Source of the DNA: Azolla caroliniana
Lineage: Eukaryota > Polypodiophyta
Direction of reading: 5' to 3'
Assembly (NCBI GenBank): GCA_043228905.1
Contig: JBHGNT010000004.1
Coordinates: 6,882,001 to 6,946,000, forward strand
DNA length: 64,000 nucleotides
The notes beneath the pieces were generated by a model. It searched no databases, was not told the origin of the DNA, and saw only the letters and a list, made by a program, of their open reading frames with translations. Below are positions 1 to 12,171 of this stretch, in pieces (within the stretch, counting starts at the first letter, position 1; each line of letters starts with the position of its first letter). Position numbers and translations under genes: made by a program.

Positions 1-149
1 AGAGGAAGAATGTCATTGACAAGAAGAAGGATGGAAATTAGATGAATTTTTGTGATACAAATATCTCTTAGGGAGAAGAGAAGGCCAATTTAGTCTGTAA
101 TGTGGTAATTGAAGAGCAATTTGATGCAAAATTATCTTTATGCCACATT

Positions 150-710
150 GACTTTAGACAATGCTTCTCTATACTCCACATGCAAGATATGCTAATAACT
201 AAATGTGACATTGTTGATGCATTGGATCATGCTTGCATTTTAGCCTGAAGTGTCTAATTCCATGTCTTTATTTGGGCAATAATCAAGCTTGCTGGAATAT
301 GCATTTTGAGCATTTGGTTCTCAATGATGGCATTGAACTTGTATTATATGATGTCAAACATGTTCTGGCATGAGAAAGCGTCTATTATTTGTTTTTGAGA
401 TGGATTTGCATGGATATAGCACCAATATTGAGATTGACTCATAGGAACCGACAAAAGTACCATACTGCTGTCAAGGGCACAAGAAATGCACTCTGTATTG
501 CTTGTACGAAAGGCCTGATTAGGGAAAATTTATTGCTCTCAGAGAGGTGGTTTCTCACTTGAATCTTTGGCATAACTGGTTAGCTTGTATGAGCCTAAAT
601 GGATAGGATGTCCTTCATTCTTTAAAATATTTAATGTTAAAGATACTAACTTGATTTTAATGATTGTAAATATGGGAACAAGTGAGAAATTCCTATTACT
701 CTCGTGTTTT
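150..710 (+). mobile_element. Degenerate Ty1/copia fragment (protease to GAG-pre-integrase)
   Basis: Conceptual plus-strand translation in shifting frames gives a string like the copia GAG-pre-integrase domain: LWHNWLACMSLNG near 564-612, then DVLHSL, then a C..C pair (NDCKYG) near 660-680. Upstream, a stretch reading ELVLYDVKHVL (about 328-375) fits the region after the protease. Stops and frame changes are frequent, so this is a dead relic. It points in the opposite direction to the copia relic at 1080-3400, so the two come from separate insertions or from one that was rearranged. Confidence 0.5.
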
Positions 711-1079
711 GCAAAGTCTTTTGGATCCTGAACATCTTGATATTTGTAGCATGCTTACTAAATCCATGGGGCTTGCTTTGTATTTTATTTCTTTGTTAAG
801 GATTGTTCAAGGAGAATTTGGGTTGTTTACCTGAAAAGCAATGATGATGACTTTTTTTATGCTTTTGTGACCACCCAAACTGAAAGGACGCCAAGAGGCT
901 TGTTTTTCTACGACCTCTGTATGATGGTGGACTTGGAACAGGAGTGACACAAGAGAAAATGATGTGAGGGAGAAGATACACATAGGTGTTTTTTTACTCC
1001 CCTAATAATTATGTTTTAGGAGGGAAAGTATGTCATTTTATTGAAATGCGATTTTAAGGCAGGTGAGTCAATCACACTG

Positions 1080-3055
1080 GCCATGTGACCCTAAGATGCC
1101 CCTGTAGCTCTTAGGAAAGCTATAATGTGAAAAGGCCTATATAAAATTACAAATGGAGAGTTCTTGGACCTTTATACCCAACAATAAGGGGCAAGGAAGT
1201 TCCTTCAACTGTGGTGCTCCCATTAGCTGAAGACAATGTTGATGCTGTGTTTGAGGGACACTTAGTGAAAACATATACAGGATTGTGTGTGCTGCTGTTT
1301 TTATGAAATGAAACGTGCCCATCCTCTGTCACTTCCTTGATGAAGTGACACTGGTCATCAACTCGCTTCTTGCATGCATGAAACATGGTGTTTGTAGCCA
1401 AGCATATGGCATTCTGTCTATCACCATGTGGGATTAGTATCCTATAACGGCAAGCTCATTGCAGAGGTGTACCAACCATATTACAGCTTTGATAGAAGCC
1501 TCAGTTGGTAGATAATGCATCAATTCTCTGCAACCTGGAACACCATGACATTGCATCATTTGCAAGTGTAAAAACATATCTGCTTGTGAGTTTGCACATA
1601 TCCACGTCATCTGCCATATCAGAGTCACAGAATTCTTGTAATCCCTATGGACTCTATTCACCTTTCATCCCCTTCAAATATCTTATAATTGACTTGATAG
1701 CTTCTTAATGTGCCTTGCCAAGATTAACCATGAACCTGCTAACAACTGCCATTGCATGTGCAATGTGTGGTCTTGTTGCAATCATGGCATATAACAAAGA
1801 AGCAAAAGCTGAAGCATATGATATAACCTTCATTGAATTGTCTGCTGCATCATCTTTGGACCGTCTTTTTCGCTCAAATTGATATGTGGCTGCAAAGTTA
1901 AACTTAACACTTTTGCATCATTCAGGTGAACCTTTCAAGTACTTTTTTTAATGTGTTTTTCTTTGGATACATAAAGCAGCTGCTGCTGTCTACCCTCTTT
2001 ATCCTCCAGGATGTGCTCAGGTGGGTCTAAATCTTTCATTGGCAAAGGCTGATTTTAGCTTGCTTGTAGAGCACCAAAATGATCGAGCTGCCATCTACAT
2101 TCCTTTTTATGTGAAGACAGACAATGATTTGCAAGGCTGCTTTTACCAGCAATAAGAATATCATCTATGTAGAGCACCAAAATGATCGGGCTGCTTGGAT
2201 AAAAGAACCCGTTCCACTGACCACCCCGAGCTATGATCTAGACATAGCCAACCTACCGCCGACGTCCCATACTGCCGGATATTAGGATGACTAATACCTT
2301 GGAAGAGATTAACACGATCGTCATGACGAAAGCCTAGCCTGCACCACCAGTGTCTAAGATAGCAGCCTTTTGACGTAATGTGTTTATGAGGGTAGGTAAG
2401 CCCCATATTTATAACTCTTCCTAGGCTCCTTGAATAGATGTTGCCTTTCTAAAAGACTCTCCATTCATTGGTTGTCAAAACCATGATAGTGCATGCACCT
2501 ATCATTCCTTCTATCTAATCACATTAGTCCCTTTCTAACATTAGTGAACATACCCTTCACTTATGTAAATAATAGTGACCTTCCCTCACCTACGTTATGT
2601 GTACATAACAGTATGGCACCTTTTTAAACCATGTGATAACATAAAAACATCAAACTTTTTTGTATCAGTGCTAGGAGTTTGTTTCAGGCTATATAGATTC
2701 CACTTGAGTTTGCACCCTAAATTATCATTACCAGGAATTGCAAACCCAGTGGCGGTTTTACATATATATATTTTCTTCAATATTACTATTGAAGAAAGAA
2801 TTCCAACTTTTTATTATGTTTCAACAAGATTCGAGCATCTTAACCTCGTGGCTGCAAACAACCTTTTTAAGCTGCGGTAGCCGTATCCTTTATTGGCCAT
2901 ATCTCCTTAACCATACCCAATGAAGATACCCTAAGTGGACTTTGCATCAAGTTTATTCCTAAGGTCATGTGTAATGTACACAAATGCATCAGACCCAAAC
3001 AGGTATAGATGGTTTTATGAGGCTGTTTCATTAGATCAAACCTCTTAAAGGGATC

Positions 3056-3095
<40 letters not shown>

Positions 3096-3400
3096 CTACA
3101 GTTTTAATAGCCTCTCCTCAAAAGCCATGAGCTAGATTAGCTGTGGAAAACAACCATCTAATTAATATCATTCAGCCAATCCATTAGAAGAAGGGCTATT
3201 ATCCCAGTTTTTATACCATGTGAATCACAAGATCCTTTAAATTTCAATACTTGTGAATTCACCCCCATTTTCTGTAGCTTTCTACCTGTTTGGTGTGGGG
3301 AATAAAGTTCCACGAACTCTCCATTTGTACTTTTATAAAGGTTCTTTCAAACTAAAGCTCTCTTGAGAGCTTCTAGAACATATCTTTCTGTCACTAGGGA
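1080..3400 (-). mobile_element. Degenerate Ty1/copia element (integrase, RT, RNase H relics)
   Basis: Read on the minus strand from high to low coordinates, relics of copia pol appear in the expected order. An integrase-like piece lies at 3180-3330 (HGIKTGIIAPSSNGLAE). An RT piece lies at 2600-2780 (LKWNLYSLKQTP, like the KSLYGLKQAP motif). An RT active-site-like LVLYIDDILIAGK lies near 2140-2185. AVVSRFM lies near 1715-1760, and an RNase H C-terminal piece (MFHACKKRVDDQCHFI) near 1330-1390. No continuous frame remains and no LTRs were recognised. The segment at 2190-2420 is a foreign or unrecognised block inside the relic. Confidence 0.6.
3061..3090. repeat. (TA)n microsatellite
   Basis: An uninterrupted TA run of about 30 bp within the copia relic. 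Confidence 0.9.
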
Positions 3401-4071
3401 TACATTTAATGTTTTGATGGGAATGCAACATCTATATACAGATTTCCAACTACTATGAATGCAATTAACATTTATCTACATGTGTAGAATGTGTTGGTGG
3501 TGCTTGATCCCTTGCTTGGAAGAAATTATGCATGATGAATTATGATGTTTTGCATATTCATCTAGTTCTAGTATAGCTAGTATGCCCTTAGTTGGCGTTC
3601 TAGAGAGAGAGAAACCTGTTATACTCTTTATCAATTGATCCTTGCATCATCTAATGATTCTTGCGATTGATTAACATTATCTAGAGGGGCTTGCTCTCTT
3701 TCCTAGATAGGAAGAAATTATGCTACATGACTAGGCTTTAGGTCTAGTGAGGTGAATTGGACAAATGTTTCTGGTTCTATTATAATTCCTAAAACGCCCA
3801 AGATTATTAACGTAGACTTTTATATCTATCTACATTTCTTGTTTGTCGTAACTGAGCAGTAATTTTAAATGCAAAGAAGCTGTTTGCTTATGAATTGTAC
3901 CGAGTAGGATCAGACATATCAGCTATAAAGCATTACATTAAACTCAAAATATTTATCAAACGCTTTAATTAGGGGCATGGTTAAGCTGATTTGGATGTGC
4001 ATTGATCAATAAGTAGTGGGTTCCATAATGCTAACTAAGGAAATGTTGACTTAAGTTATACCTTTCCACAG
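3400..4071. other. Probable intron or intergenic DNA upstream of the ClpP4-like exon
   Basis: No coding exon or repeat was recognised. A polypyrimidine stretch followed by CAG ends at 4071 and gives a credible 3' splice site. The upstream exons expected for a ClpP4 gene (including the INSPGGS segment) were not found between position 1 and here, so either the intron is longer than 4 kb and starts outside the window, or the upstream part is gone. Confidence 0.5.
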
Positions 4072-4483
4072 TGCTGCTATGGCAGTTTATGACGCAATCC
4101 AGCTGTGCCGTGCTGATGTTTCTACAATAGCATTTGGTATTGCGGCATCAACAGTTGCTATAGTACTCGCTGGGGGAACAAAGGGAAAACGGTTTGCCAT
4201 GCCAAATGCACGAATCATGTTGCACCAGCCATTAGGGGGTGCAAGTGGACAAGCAATAGATGTGGAGATCCAAGCCAAAGAAGCAATGCATCATCGGAAG
4301 AATGTGACACGAATCATATCTGAAATCACAGGTCGTGCTTTTGAGCAAGTAGAGAAGGATATCGATCGAGATCGCTACATGTCTCCAGCAGAGGCAATGG
4401 AGTATGGTATTTTGGATGGTGTAATCGACAAAGACATGATCATTCCTCTTTGCCCTTCACCCGAAAAGGTATTGCAAAGCTGA
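4072..4483 (+). CDS. CLPP4-like: ATP-dependent Clp protease proteolytic subunit, ClpP4-like, 3'-terminal exon (partial)
   Basis: ClpP4 is a nucleus-encoded plastid subunit of the ClpPR serine protease core. The exon opens after the acceptor AG at 4070-4071; the reading frame is set by one borrowed base, and the first internal Met is at 4079. Its 134 residues from that Met run from MAVYDAIQLCRADVST to the end. Visible landmarks are GIAAS with the catalytic Ser, MLHQPLGG with the catalytic His, GASGQAIDVEIQAKE, and DRDRYMSPAEA with the catalytic Asp. The sequence resembles ClpP4 more than ClpP3, P5, P6 or the ClpR subunits as I recall them. The protein stops at PSPEKVLQS, before the C-terminal extension I recall for ClpP4. 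A possible donor (AAG|GTATTG, about 4468) precedes that stop, but no following exon was seen. It may be a live last exon or a truncated copy. Confidence 0.75.
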
Positions 4484-7155
4484 GGCTATTAAAATGCCAG
4501 GAAAAAGGAAGTCTTTGTTTCCAAATGACAATATTGAAAAGGGCTAGAATTAATTCTGTTATAGTGATAGATCGTTTTTCAATTGGCTCGCTGATGAACT
4601 GTATGTGTGGTATTAGATGACCATGATGCACACAATGATTTTACTTCCTAACCTTCCATATTTTTGTGTAAATGCTGCCTTTGGAATAACGAATCTAATA
4701 ACCGTTAACATGGCCATGAAGATATTCAGGAGTTGAAAGCAATATATGGCTGTCTGTGATGATCATATTTAGGATGTTTGGATAGCCCAAGCTAGGCGTT
4801 CGTAGCCACTATGATCTATGACTTTCAATTCAACTGGAGACCTAATTATGATAAATGTGCCACTGAGAAAATCAACATCAAGATAGGGAGAATTGAAATG
4901 ATTTTCATATTCAATTTTATGATATGTTTATTTATTTTTCTGCTAAATGAATTTTAAGTTCTTGTTCAGTTTAGTTTATAATTAGCATCTTATTTTGTTT
5001 ATTACAAGCTTGACTCATCTTGATAATTAGGACCAACTCAAAGTGTCTCTATTTCAAGCCAAGCTTCCTTCATCTTCATCTAGATGCAAATTTGTCCTTG
5101 ATCTTTTATAGATTCAGAGGTTTAGGTATGCTGTTCCTCAATTTATTTAAAGATGGCACCAGGTTTGGTGAATTAGTAGTTTTCTTCTCTATCCAAAAGC
5201 CTGCCTTCGTATGCAACGAACTTCATAGATTTTGTGCCAAACATTATGCTGAAGCAGATCAACCCCTCTTTTATAATGAATTAAATCTGTTAAATTTTCT
5301 ATGCCATCATCAATATCGAGTTTTATCATTGATACTCATGATCATAACTTTGAATCATAAAGCATAATGTTTGTTCCAAATTTCATGACTAAACTCCTTT
5401 TCCATGGCACAATCTCCAAGGTATCATCCCCAAAAAACTTGAGAGAAGTAGAAGAAGGAATGGTATCAAACTCTTGACGAGCTGGGCTGGTTGGGAAAAA
5501 GATCCCCATGCCCTGTTTTTGACCACTTGTTATATAAAGCACCTTGATATTCTATTAGGATCCTAGATATAGTCCTCTTCATGAACTACAACACCGTTCC
5601 TTGTCCATACGAAATGTCCACTCACGAAGTTCACTCCCGTCAAGGAGTGTAAAGATTTGTTGGACAAGATGGAGAAAATTCTCAAAATCAGATATGCTTT
5701 CCACCTTATGAGTGTTGGTGGAGCTTGGATGGTAACTTTTTCCACATCTAGGGGTTGGTTATAACTTCCTCTTAGGAAATTGGGTGCCTCTCAAAAATGA
5801 CAATGAAATTTTATGAATAGATTGTCTACCCATTTCAATGCATAAATTAGTGATTCCATTTATTTGCCTTAGCAATACAAGGGATTGGTTTATATCTCAA
5901 ATAAATTAACCCATTGTAATGGTGTGGCAAACTAATGATTCATTTTAGATAATAGAAATTGCTACATGGGAGGGGAGGGGAGGCGTGGAGAAGGAACCAA
6001 TTGATAAGCAAGGAAAATGAGGCTTCCCATTTTTTACTCAGAAAAATAGCTCCCTATTTGCCTAGTGGGTCTACACTTTGTCGAGAGTCACAAAAATAGG
6101 TTTATTGACAATTCACAACAAGTTGCAACATACGAACAAGCCACATATCGTGGGTCAAAACCTATGGCTTAGACATGTCACATGTCATGAGCTAACATTC
6201 AACTTCAAATTTCCACTCTCAACCATTACATAATAGGCCAATTTTTGTTCTGTTCAAATGCACAGATAGTGAGCTGAAATTGTTCTGCAACAACCCAACA
6301 AACCATGCTTCAAATCATTCTTTACACCTTGAACTCTGAGAAAATTGTAGAGGTTTCACAAAGTACCTACTATGTAGTCATTTGTTGACACATCCTTGCC
6401 AAGAGTGGACCATAGGCCGGACTTCAATTTGCCATTGTTCACATACATGACACCTCACAACTTGCTTATTTTGCATTGAAGGTAGGGTTATTTATGTGTG
6501 TTTTATATGAGAAAATTGTAGAGGTTTCACAAAGTACCTACTATGTAGTTATTTGTTGACACATCCTTGCCAAGAGTGGACCATAGGCCGGACTTCAATT
6601 TGCCATTGTTCACATACATGACACCTCACAACTTGCTTATTTTGCATTGAAGGTAGGGCTATTTATGTGTGTTTTTATAAAACAAGGGAGAAAACAAGTG
6701 ATTGTGTAAAATATGACATGATGATGGCTTATGTCTTACTTGGAACATAGGCATGAATGATTAGCCTTTAAAGATTGATAAAAAAGAGGAGAATATGAAC
6801 AAGAAGCTATAAATACTGACAAAATTTGTCAATGCCAAGTGACACTTTTGATTCGAATGACCGTTATCGAAAGTAGTTTTTAGAATAGGAGGGTAAAATA
6901 TTGCTACATGAAACAACTTGTTTACTTTACCTCTATCGTGCTCTACCATGTTTGGATGGTATAGTTACTTTTCTTTGTGAAAAGTTAGCCAATTATCTTT
7001 TTCCTTCTTTATTTCTACGAGTATTTCTCTATCTCGAGTCTCCATTTACACCATTTACGAGTATGATTTAAATTTTACACCATTTACTAGTTTGTTGTTT
7101 TACGACACACAAGCACACACCCCTCTCTCTCTTGTAATGACTGTCTGCAACATTA

Positions 7156-7158
<3 letters not shown>
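4484..7158. other. Intergenic DNA, no gene recognised
   Basis: AT-rich sequence with only short, unsupported open frames. It contains a 171-bp tandem duplication (annotated separately). The open stretches at 5342-5745 on the minus strand and 5020-5367 on the plus strand show no recognisable domain. Confidence 0.6.
6337..6678. repeat. 171-bp tandem duplication
   Basis: Two near-identical units of about 171 bp, 6337-6507 and 6508-6678, both starting TGAGAAAATTGTAGAGG. They differ by only a few bases, so the duplication is recent. No open frame or transposon end is obvious in the unit. Confidence 0.9.

Positions 7159-7195
<37 letters not shown>
7159..7195. repeat. (CT)n microsatellite at the LINE 3' end
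   Basis: A CT run of about 36 bp lying directly beyond the 3' side of the minus-strand LINE fragment. Confidence 0.85.
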
Positions 7196-7199
<4 letters not shown>

Positions 7200-8760
7200 C
7201 GTAAATAATGGCTTTCATTACGAAAGAAAAAACACCACCATGACTAACTTACAACAAACTATAGAACCCCTTCTATCTAGGGATCTAAAGAAAACTACGA
7301 CACCAAACTCAATGCCACCCTACACACCAATTCAAATGGCGAATATGATGATATGTGACCTTGCAGAGTTCTCTCTCTTCTTGGTTGAGATTTTGTGACT
7401 TCTCTAGCACTGTCAATTGCCACAAAAGAAGTCCTTTTAACTTAAGAACATATTTTCTCACCCCAACTTGTGAATAAAAAATGAAGGCATTCCGCATATT
7501 CCAATTGAACCATAGCCCCCAATACCTCAAGAACTCAAAAATAATTTGAAAATGAGGCATCGGTTCATTGTTCTCCATATGTGCAAAAACCCAACTGAAG
7601 GAAGATAGACTTACTCCTGTTAGAGACATCCACACTAAACTGATACACCTCCAAACCATCCTTGCCATCGGGCATGAAATAAATCGATGCCTACTATGTT
7701 CCAATTCCACCGAACAAAAGAAACACAATCCTTTAGTAATGTTCCTTCTTTTTAATGCATCCCCTAATGGTAAAGCTCCAACCATAACTCTCCAAATAAA
7801 TACCTTGGCTCTTAGCATCAATCGAGAACACCAACCTGCCTTGATCACATGAAACCACCAAGTAATGGGCTTATGAAAACCCCATATCTTTATAACCCTT
7901 TCTTCCAACCACTTATGTTTGTCAATCAACTTGTGATAAGCAACATTCGTTGAGATCATAGTCAATCTCTTATTTCCAACAAACCTCCAATCAAGTTCTT
8001 GAGATCGCCCATCTAAATCAGGAATTGGCTCATGCGAAGATAGTATTTGTTGCAACTTATCCCAAATAAAGTTATAACCTTTTGGAATACGAAATGTTGA
8101 TCTTATTGTTCGAAAAGCCATTAATCTTCTTTGTGAAACCAACATAGCATCCTTAACTCTTACCAAACCTAATCTAGCCATCCGATTAAATTGAAGGTTA
8201 AGAATTTGTTTACCTTCCCACCTCAATAACCTTGATGTTGCCAAAACCTCCATTTGTAATGAATTGGCACATCCCCTTTCTTGTGGGGAATGCCATTCCA
8301 CAAAATCCAACATAGTTTGCCAAGATGTCAACAAATGATTAACTATCATAGACCCTGTACATTTGACATCCCTGTCACAATTAATTACATTCCACCAATT
8401 CGCTTCAACCTTCATGTTTCTAAGCTTTATTCCGTTCTTCTCTATAAAGTATGCCACCATTTCTGTCCAAGGTTGTACACCTTCAAACATGAATCAAATG
8501 AAAGTAAATCGACGAGCCACCATATGCTCATATAGATTCAATATTGATGCCCCACCAAGACGCTTCGGAGTACAAACATGATCCCATGTCAGCCATGACA
8601 AGGCACTTTTCCCTTTTCTTTTCCATAACAACATTCGCATCGAGCGTGACAACATTTCAAGAGCTTTCTTTGACCATGGGAGCAAAGGAAGATAATAAGA
8701 TACCATAGAGACCATAATCGATTGGACCACCTTAAGTTGTACATGAAAAGGCTAATCTCT
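7200..8760 (-). mobile_element. 5'-truncated L1-type LINE
   Basis: A minus-strand non-LTR retrotransposon fragment carrying only the C-terminal part of ORF2. No endonuclease or RT palm is present, so it is 5'-truncated, as is typical of LINE insertions. The breakpoint is near 8750-8760, where a CT run abuts it. A poly(A)-like end was not clearly seen; the 3' side runs into a GA/CT microsatellite. Confidence 0.8.
7309..8730 (-). pseudogene. LINE ORF2 C-terminus (RT C-terminal region and zinc-binding domain), one in-frame stop
   Basis: A single minus-strand frame runs from about 8730 to the stop at 7309, broken by one TGA at 8494-8496. That stop lies between the segment containing VCTPKRLGGASILNL and the segment starting FMFEGVQPW. 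Before the stop is the RT C-terminal region typical of plant LINEs. After it lies a reverse-transcriptase zinc-binding domain: RAKVFIWRVMVGALP, then a Cys/His cluster (CFFCSVELEHSRHRFISC). The TGA is most simply read as a TGG-to-TGA change. The element cannot be autonomous. Confidence 0.8.
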
Positions 8761-9500
8761 CTCTCTCTCTCTCATCCCTTAGGCTAATTCAAACAATTGG
8801 ACACCCCCCCTCCTAAAAACACATACATATATATGTACATGGCCCAAACCTAGTCGAGGTAGTTGTCAAAAGGCATCCACCTAGTGTTTCGATAAATACA
8901 AAGGATTTGAGCACATTGGAAGAGTTTGAAGAGAATGCAAAGTAACTCCTCCTTTCAGTATGTCTCACATGTATTATGCACAAAGTATTGAGGTACGGAG
9001 ATAGCCAAGAATAATAACTAGCATCAAGGCAATGGTTGTTCCTGAACATGAGATGCATCAGATTTGCCAAATGGTTCATGGAGTTTAAAAGAAGGTTGGC
9101 TTACATGTGTGTGTGTGCGTGTGCGTGTGCAATGTATAGAGTTGATGTAGTGGCTACGACTAACTAATGTTTCCTGGCCCTCTAAGAATTGGCAATGGCT
9201 TGGCTCATGCCTGAATTGAACCGTTAAACAATTTTGCGGTTTAGTTTGGTTCGGTTTAGGCTCGAGCTTCCTTAATTGGTTCGAGCTCGGTTTGGGATGG
9301 CTCAAGCCGAACTGAACCGATTTTGGACAAATCGGTTAAGGCTTAACGGCTTGGCTAAACGGGTTCCTAAACGGTTTAGGCTTAACCAGTTTAGGAACCG
9401 CTTCGGTTCAAGTTTGGAAACACTCAAAGTGGTCAAGGTTTAACCGATTGGTTTGGACAAGGCCAAACCGGTTAAGCCGAAACGAAACCGTTGCCGATTC
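8761..9500. other. Intergenic DNA; 9190-9500 is rich in CGGTTTA/TAAACCG words
   Basis: No gene was recognised. From about 9190 to 9500 the sequence repeatedly uses AACCG, CGGTTTAGG and CGGTTAAG words on both strands, for example the inverted pair around 9365-9395. It looks like a degenerate simple or satellite-like repeat just upstream of the MBD gene. Its class is not identified. Confidence 0.5.
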
Positions 9501-9711
9501 CTAGAACTTCCGGGGCCTCCTTCCTAGTAAAGGCTTGTGAAGCATAGAGGAGGCTTCCAGAGAAAAAACACTAGAGAAGAGAGGGGGAGGGTGTGTCTGA
9601 AATGGCCGCGTTCACACTGCAGGGGCGGACAGAACAGAGAGAGCGATGGACGTCTCACACGCGCCCACTATCGTTTTCAGTGTAGACGACTCTGTTCTTC
9701 TCTGTTCCTCT

Positions 9712-9734
9712 CTCTCTCTCTCTCTCTCTCTCCT
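9712..9734 (+). repeat. CT-rich tract in the MBD gene 5' leader
   Basis: A CT run in the sequence that probably forms the 5' UTR. It lies about 100 bp upstream of the chosen ATG. Pyrimidine-rich leaders of this sort are common in plant genes. Confidence 0.6.
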
Positions 9735-9827
9735 CTCTCTGTGTATGTGTATGTTCGTGACCTCCTCTTACGCCATAGCTTGAATCTTCTCTGCGCAGGC
9801 CTTCCTTACTCTCAGGCACCTGGTCTA

Positions 9828-12171
9828 ATGGCGACCCCCGATCATCCCTACCAGCAGGCCTTGCGGGATTTGTCCTCTTTCCTCCATGAAACAAGCAAGA
9901 ATATAGAGAGGATTCTGCATACCTTCTGTTCTTCTACTACTCCTACTTCCTCCCGGAATGACGATGTTTCGGCTTCCTTCAATAGCTTCACTGCCACTAG
10001 GAGTTTGCTGCCCAACATAGGGGAAAAACCCTCTTCAACAAGTGAATCTCATCTTATAGCTTTCATGGAAGGAATTATGAAGACTTCTCATATATGGTCT
10101 GCTCAACATAAGGCTATACTTAAAGGTAAGAGTAACGTTGGTATCGTTGAGACGAAACCTAATGAACTCTCTAAGCTTTACAATGATATGGATGCGAACA
10201 TAGCAGAAACAGAGGAAGATAAAGTAGGCATTACTACTCTCGAGTATAATCCTAAAGAAGCGTCAAGAATGATCGCTGAGAATGAGGAAGAGAAAGAAGA
10301 CATTGTTACGCTTGATTCTAATCCTAAAGTAGCTTCTAGAAGCATAAAAGCAGAGGAGACTCGTATAGATGAGGATAAAAGAGAGGATAATGAGGGAATA
10401 GCGGAGAGTCCATCTTGTGTGAAAAAAGATGAAGGCAAGAGTTCGGATTCGTTTCATTCCAAGAGCAAGCAAGGTTCTTTTCAGCATGATGTTGGATCAG
10501 GAAGAGATACCAAATTTGACAGTTTCTTGACTCCAGCAAAGAATGACACTGATGGTAATGATAATGATAATGATAATAATGACCATGATCATGATCACGA
10601 TAATGGTGATGCGGAAGATGATGATGATGGTGGTGGTGGTGGAGAGAATAGTAAATTACCATTGACAAAGTGGGTTCCTCCTCCCACTTCCCTATCTGAC
10701 ATGAAAATCCAATCTTATCGCCGTGCTATTGAGGTCATTTCCTCTCCTGAATGGCTCCCTGAAGGTTGGGTCACTGAGCTCAAGACCCGAGGCAGTGGAA
10801 ATAGTGCTGGCACCAAAGACAAGGTTTTTTCTTATATCCACTCATTCATCCTCTACTTTCCCTCCCTGTATCTCTATTTCTACTTCGTTTATAATACATT
10901 TTAATTGGCATGGATGAATGTTTTGTGGGTTTGATCTTTAGAGTTCCACATTTATATGTATGTATGTAGCGATATCATTGTTTTAAATGGAACAACAAAA
11001 GGATTTCACCTTCCGAAAGGAACTAAAACAAACCCCTTCCACTTATAATGAACTAAGCAGGGGGAGCTGTCCTAGTCTTCTCATGATGTTCATAATTTAA
11101 CGTTGTCCTATAAGATTTCAACTTAGGATCAAGAGAAATGGCTCTTTCTGCAAGAACCCAAATAAAACGACATATGATTGAAACGAAGCAGGCTTAAATC
11201 TTCATAAGCTTTGTAACTCAACTTAGTAGGATGATTTCCAAAGGATCTGTGAAGTGAAAAGTATAAGGAAAGGCTTGGATTTATGGACATATGTTCAACA
11301 GCCAAGGAGGTGAGATATGGTCTGTAATGCACACCAATGTCTTTCTAGAAGGATTTAATGTATTTGTCTGAGGAAGTCTCCATATATATGGTGAAGAATA
11401 TAAAGTATGATATCTCTATGGTTGCTTTAAAGGTGTGTAACAAGGGTGGAATCCTCAATGAAACATGTGTATCAATGATCCAAGTATGAATCTTTGTAAA
11501 ATCATACGTTTCTCAAGCTATTATGTATGGAAGTTAATGAAAATTTCTTTTCTATTGAATATATGTTTGCCATATGCTTGTGTATGCAGTATTATGTGGA
11601 TCCTGTATCAAAACGTCGGTTTCGATCAAGGAAGGAAGTTTTGGATTTCCTCGAGACAGGAAAAAGGAACAGGCATAGAAAGAGGCTGGATACAAGTCCA
11701 ATCCGGAAGTTTTCAGAACCTGAATCTGAGTCATCACCACCGCCAACTCTCGCTAAGCAACCTATTAAGCGAGCCAAATCTAAACCAAACACAATGCCAC
11801 CGTCATCAACACCTCTTGCAACATCTAGTGGAATGATGGGCAACATGTATATGCCTTTCAGAACAGGTCAACCATCAGAGTGGTTAATGTATGAGAGCTT
11901 AGCTAGTATACCATTCCCTATGTTCGATCCCTTTCGTTATGCAGAGATGAATGCTAACAAGTCAAGTGCTAACAAAGGCCCTCCCCCAGTGTCAAATAGG
12001 CCATGGTTCTTCACTGGCCCGGAGGCATCTTGGATGCCCTTTTCAGGTCTTGGTCGGCCTGGCGAAAAGGGAAGAGAGTATCAAAATCCTCATTCAATGC
12101 CATCAAGTTATACCCCCGAATCTGTGGCTAAGAAACGTGTCCGGAAGTCATCCAAGAAAACTGCCACATGA
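9828..12171 (+). CDS. Methyl-CpG-binding domain (MBD) protein, two exons
   Basis: Exons 9828-10823 and 11590-12171 join in phase 0 (AAG|GT donor, TGCAG acceptor) to give 525 residues. The MBD spans about residues 305-360 and straddles the intron: EWLPEGWVTELKTR in exon 1, then YYVDPVSKRRFRSRKEVLDFLETG in exon 2. Before it lies a conserved-looking KWVPPPTSLSDMKIQSYRRA segment, and before that an acidic Asp/Asn/His/Gly tract (about residues 239-275). Imperfect repeats of the form VxTLxxNPKxASR lie near residues 140-185. After the MBD are basic patches and a Lys/Arg-rich tail (KKRVRKSSKK), so nuclear location is likely. The family binds methylated or modified DNA in chromatin. The open frame extends 97 codons upstream through a CT repeat; MATPDHPYQ is preferred as start because the upstream part is low-complexity. 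Which MBD subclass it belongs to is not resolved. Confidence 0.88.
10824..11589 (+). other. Intron of the MBD gene
   Basis: A 766-bp intron with GT at 10824 and AG at 11589. It splits the MBD domain after a complete codon. Confidence 0.85.

Noticed and set aside
7568-8581. Plus-strand ORFs antisense to the LINE
   Set aside because: Shadows of the minus-strand ORF2 frame.
9537-9827. 97-codon in-frame extension upstream of the MBD start
   Set aside because: Mostly translated CT repeat (SLSLSLS) with no domain. The MATPDHPYQ start fits better.
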